5,264 bases of DNA from an uncultured Clostridia bacterium (GTDB lineage: Bacteria; Bacillota; Clostridia; Christensenellales; UBA1242): the NCBI GenBank assembly GCA_947584775.1, contig CANPWT010000060.1:1-5264 (forward strand), in the 5' to 3' direction. The notes below the pieces were generated by a model. That model was not told the DNA's origin, made no database searches, and saw only the letters and a list, made by a program, of their open reading frames with translations. Below are positions 5,181-5,264 of this stretch, piece by piece. A program made the translations under genes and the position numbers. Position 1 is the first letter of the stretch, and the number at the start of each line of letters is the position of its first letter.

Positions 5181-5264
5181 GCTTTTTAATTTGTTTCAAA
5201 TTTGAAAAGCAAAGTTAAAAAATTTGACAAAATTAATATTTTTTGTTAATTCATATGATTTTAT
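5181..5264 (+). repeat. Array unit 6, class alpha, cut by window end
   Basis: The hairpin (TTT loop) is at 5181-5210 and TTGACA at 5224-5229. From 5188 to the end it is identical to unit 1. The window stops inside the unit, so the array or its right border is not seen. Confidence 0.8.

Larger units (their letters stand above)
4683..5264 (+). repeat. Array of at least six ~100-bp direct repeats, continuing past the window
   Basis: Units begin at 4777, 4878, 4978, 5078 and 5181, giving lengths of 101, 100, 100 and 103; a left-truncated unit starts at 4683. Each full unit opens with a 30-nt imperfect inverted repeat: outer arms GCTTTT/AAAAGC, inner arms AATTTG/CAAATT with loop TTT, or AATTTG/CGAATT with loop GAA. 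TTGACA follows 13-14 nt after every hairpin. The bodies after the hairpin are of three kinds, here called alpha, beta and gamma, in the order alpha-beta-gamma-gamma-beta-alpha. No protein is credible: the period is not a multiple of three, so any frame shifts from unit to unit. There are no unique spacers and no cas or integrase gene in view. The function is unknown. Confidence 0.9.

Noticed and set aside
4941..5189. 82-codon open frame inside the repeat array
   Set aside because: It crosses several repeat units. Because the unit length is about 100 and not divisible by three, the same DNA is read in different frames, so the product is not a repeat protein. There is no ribosome site, and the composition is low-complexity.
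4777..5210. Integron attC sites
   Set aside because: The hairpins are imperfect inverted repeats, but they are only ~100 bp apart with no cassette genes. I do not see the conserved core-site ends and there is no integrase in the window.
4683..5264. CRISPR array
   Set aside because: The units are contiguous repeats with shared bodies, not short repeats separated by unique spacers, and no cas gene is visible.

Overview
This window looks like chromosomal DNA from an AT-rich, low-GC Gram-positive, spore-forming bacterium, most likely an uncultured member of the Clostridia. The reasons are a SpmB-type spore-maturation gene at the left edge, a MazF closely resembling the Bacillus/Clostridium EndoA type, strong AGGAGG-like ribosome sites before several genes, and long spacers that are almost pure A and T. 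The taxonomic call is an inference; there is no rRNA or phylogenetic marker beyond these genes.

Layout. Positions 3-368 hold the C-terminal two thirds of spmB, cut by the window edge. Next, 422-1303 encodes a small polytopic metal exporter of the ArsP_2 type, closed by a short hairpin plus T-run at 1302-1330. An AT-rich spacer (1331-1715) with a 15-nt motif repeated every 26-27 bases leads to a good sigma-A-like promoter (1716-1744). This promoter probably drives a three-gene operon: a 146-aa all-helical protein (1808-2248), a 71-aa protein with an acidic tail (2272-2487) and mazF (2487-2843, overlapping the previous stop by one base). The 71-aa protein sits where the antitoxin should be but does not resemble the ribbon-helix-helix antitoxin usual for this MazF type.

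The 700-base spacer 2844-3541 separates two convergent units. It contains a perfect 53-bp tandem duplication, an 8-bp stem-loop and a clear terminator for the leftward gene. That gene (3542-4609, minus strand) encodes a Rho-like protein. It keeps the N-terminal SAP-like helix domain and the RNA-binding fold. In its ATPase domain the Walker A motif is gone, the catalytic DERPEEV segment is replaced, the Q-loop segment is deleted and the C-terminal R-loop end is absent. It is therefore probably an ATPase-dead Rho paralogue, possibly an RNA-binding regulator.

Immediately upstream of its promoter, which carries a 10-bp dyad, lies an array of at least six direct repeats of about 100 bp (4683 to the window end). 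Each full unit starts with a 30-nt hairpin and has a TTGACA box 13-14 nt after it. The inter-hairpin bodies fall into three classes arranged in mirror order (alpha-beta-gamma-gamma-beta-alpha), although every unit points the same way. The array encodes no credible protein, is not a CRISPR and continues beyond the window. The degenerate Rho and this array are the most unusual content here; any functional link between them is only suggested by adjacency and by a shared GACAAA core.
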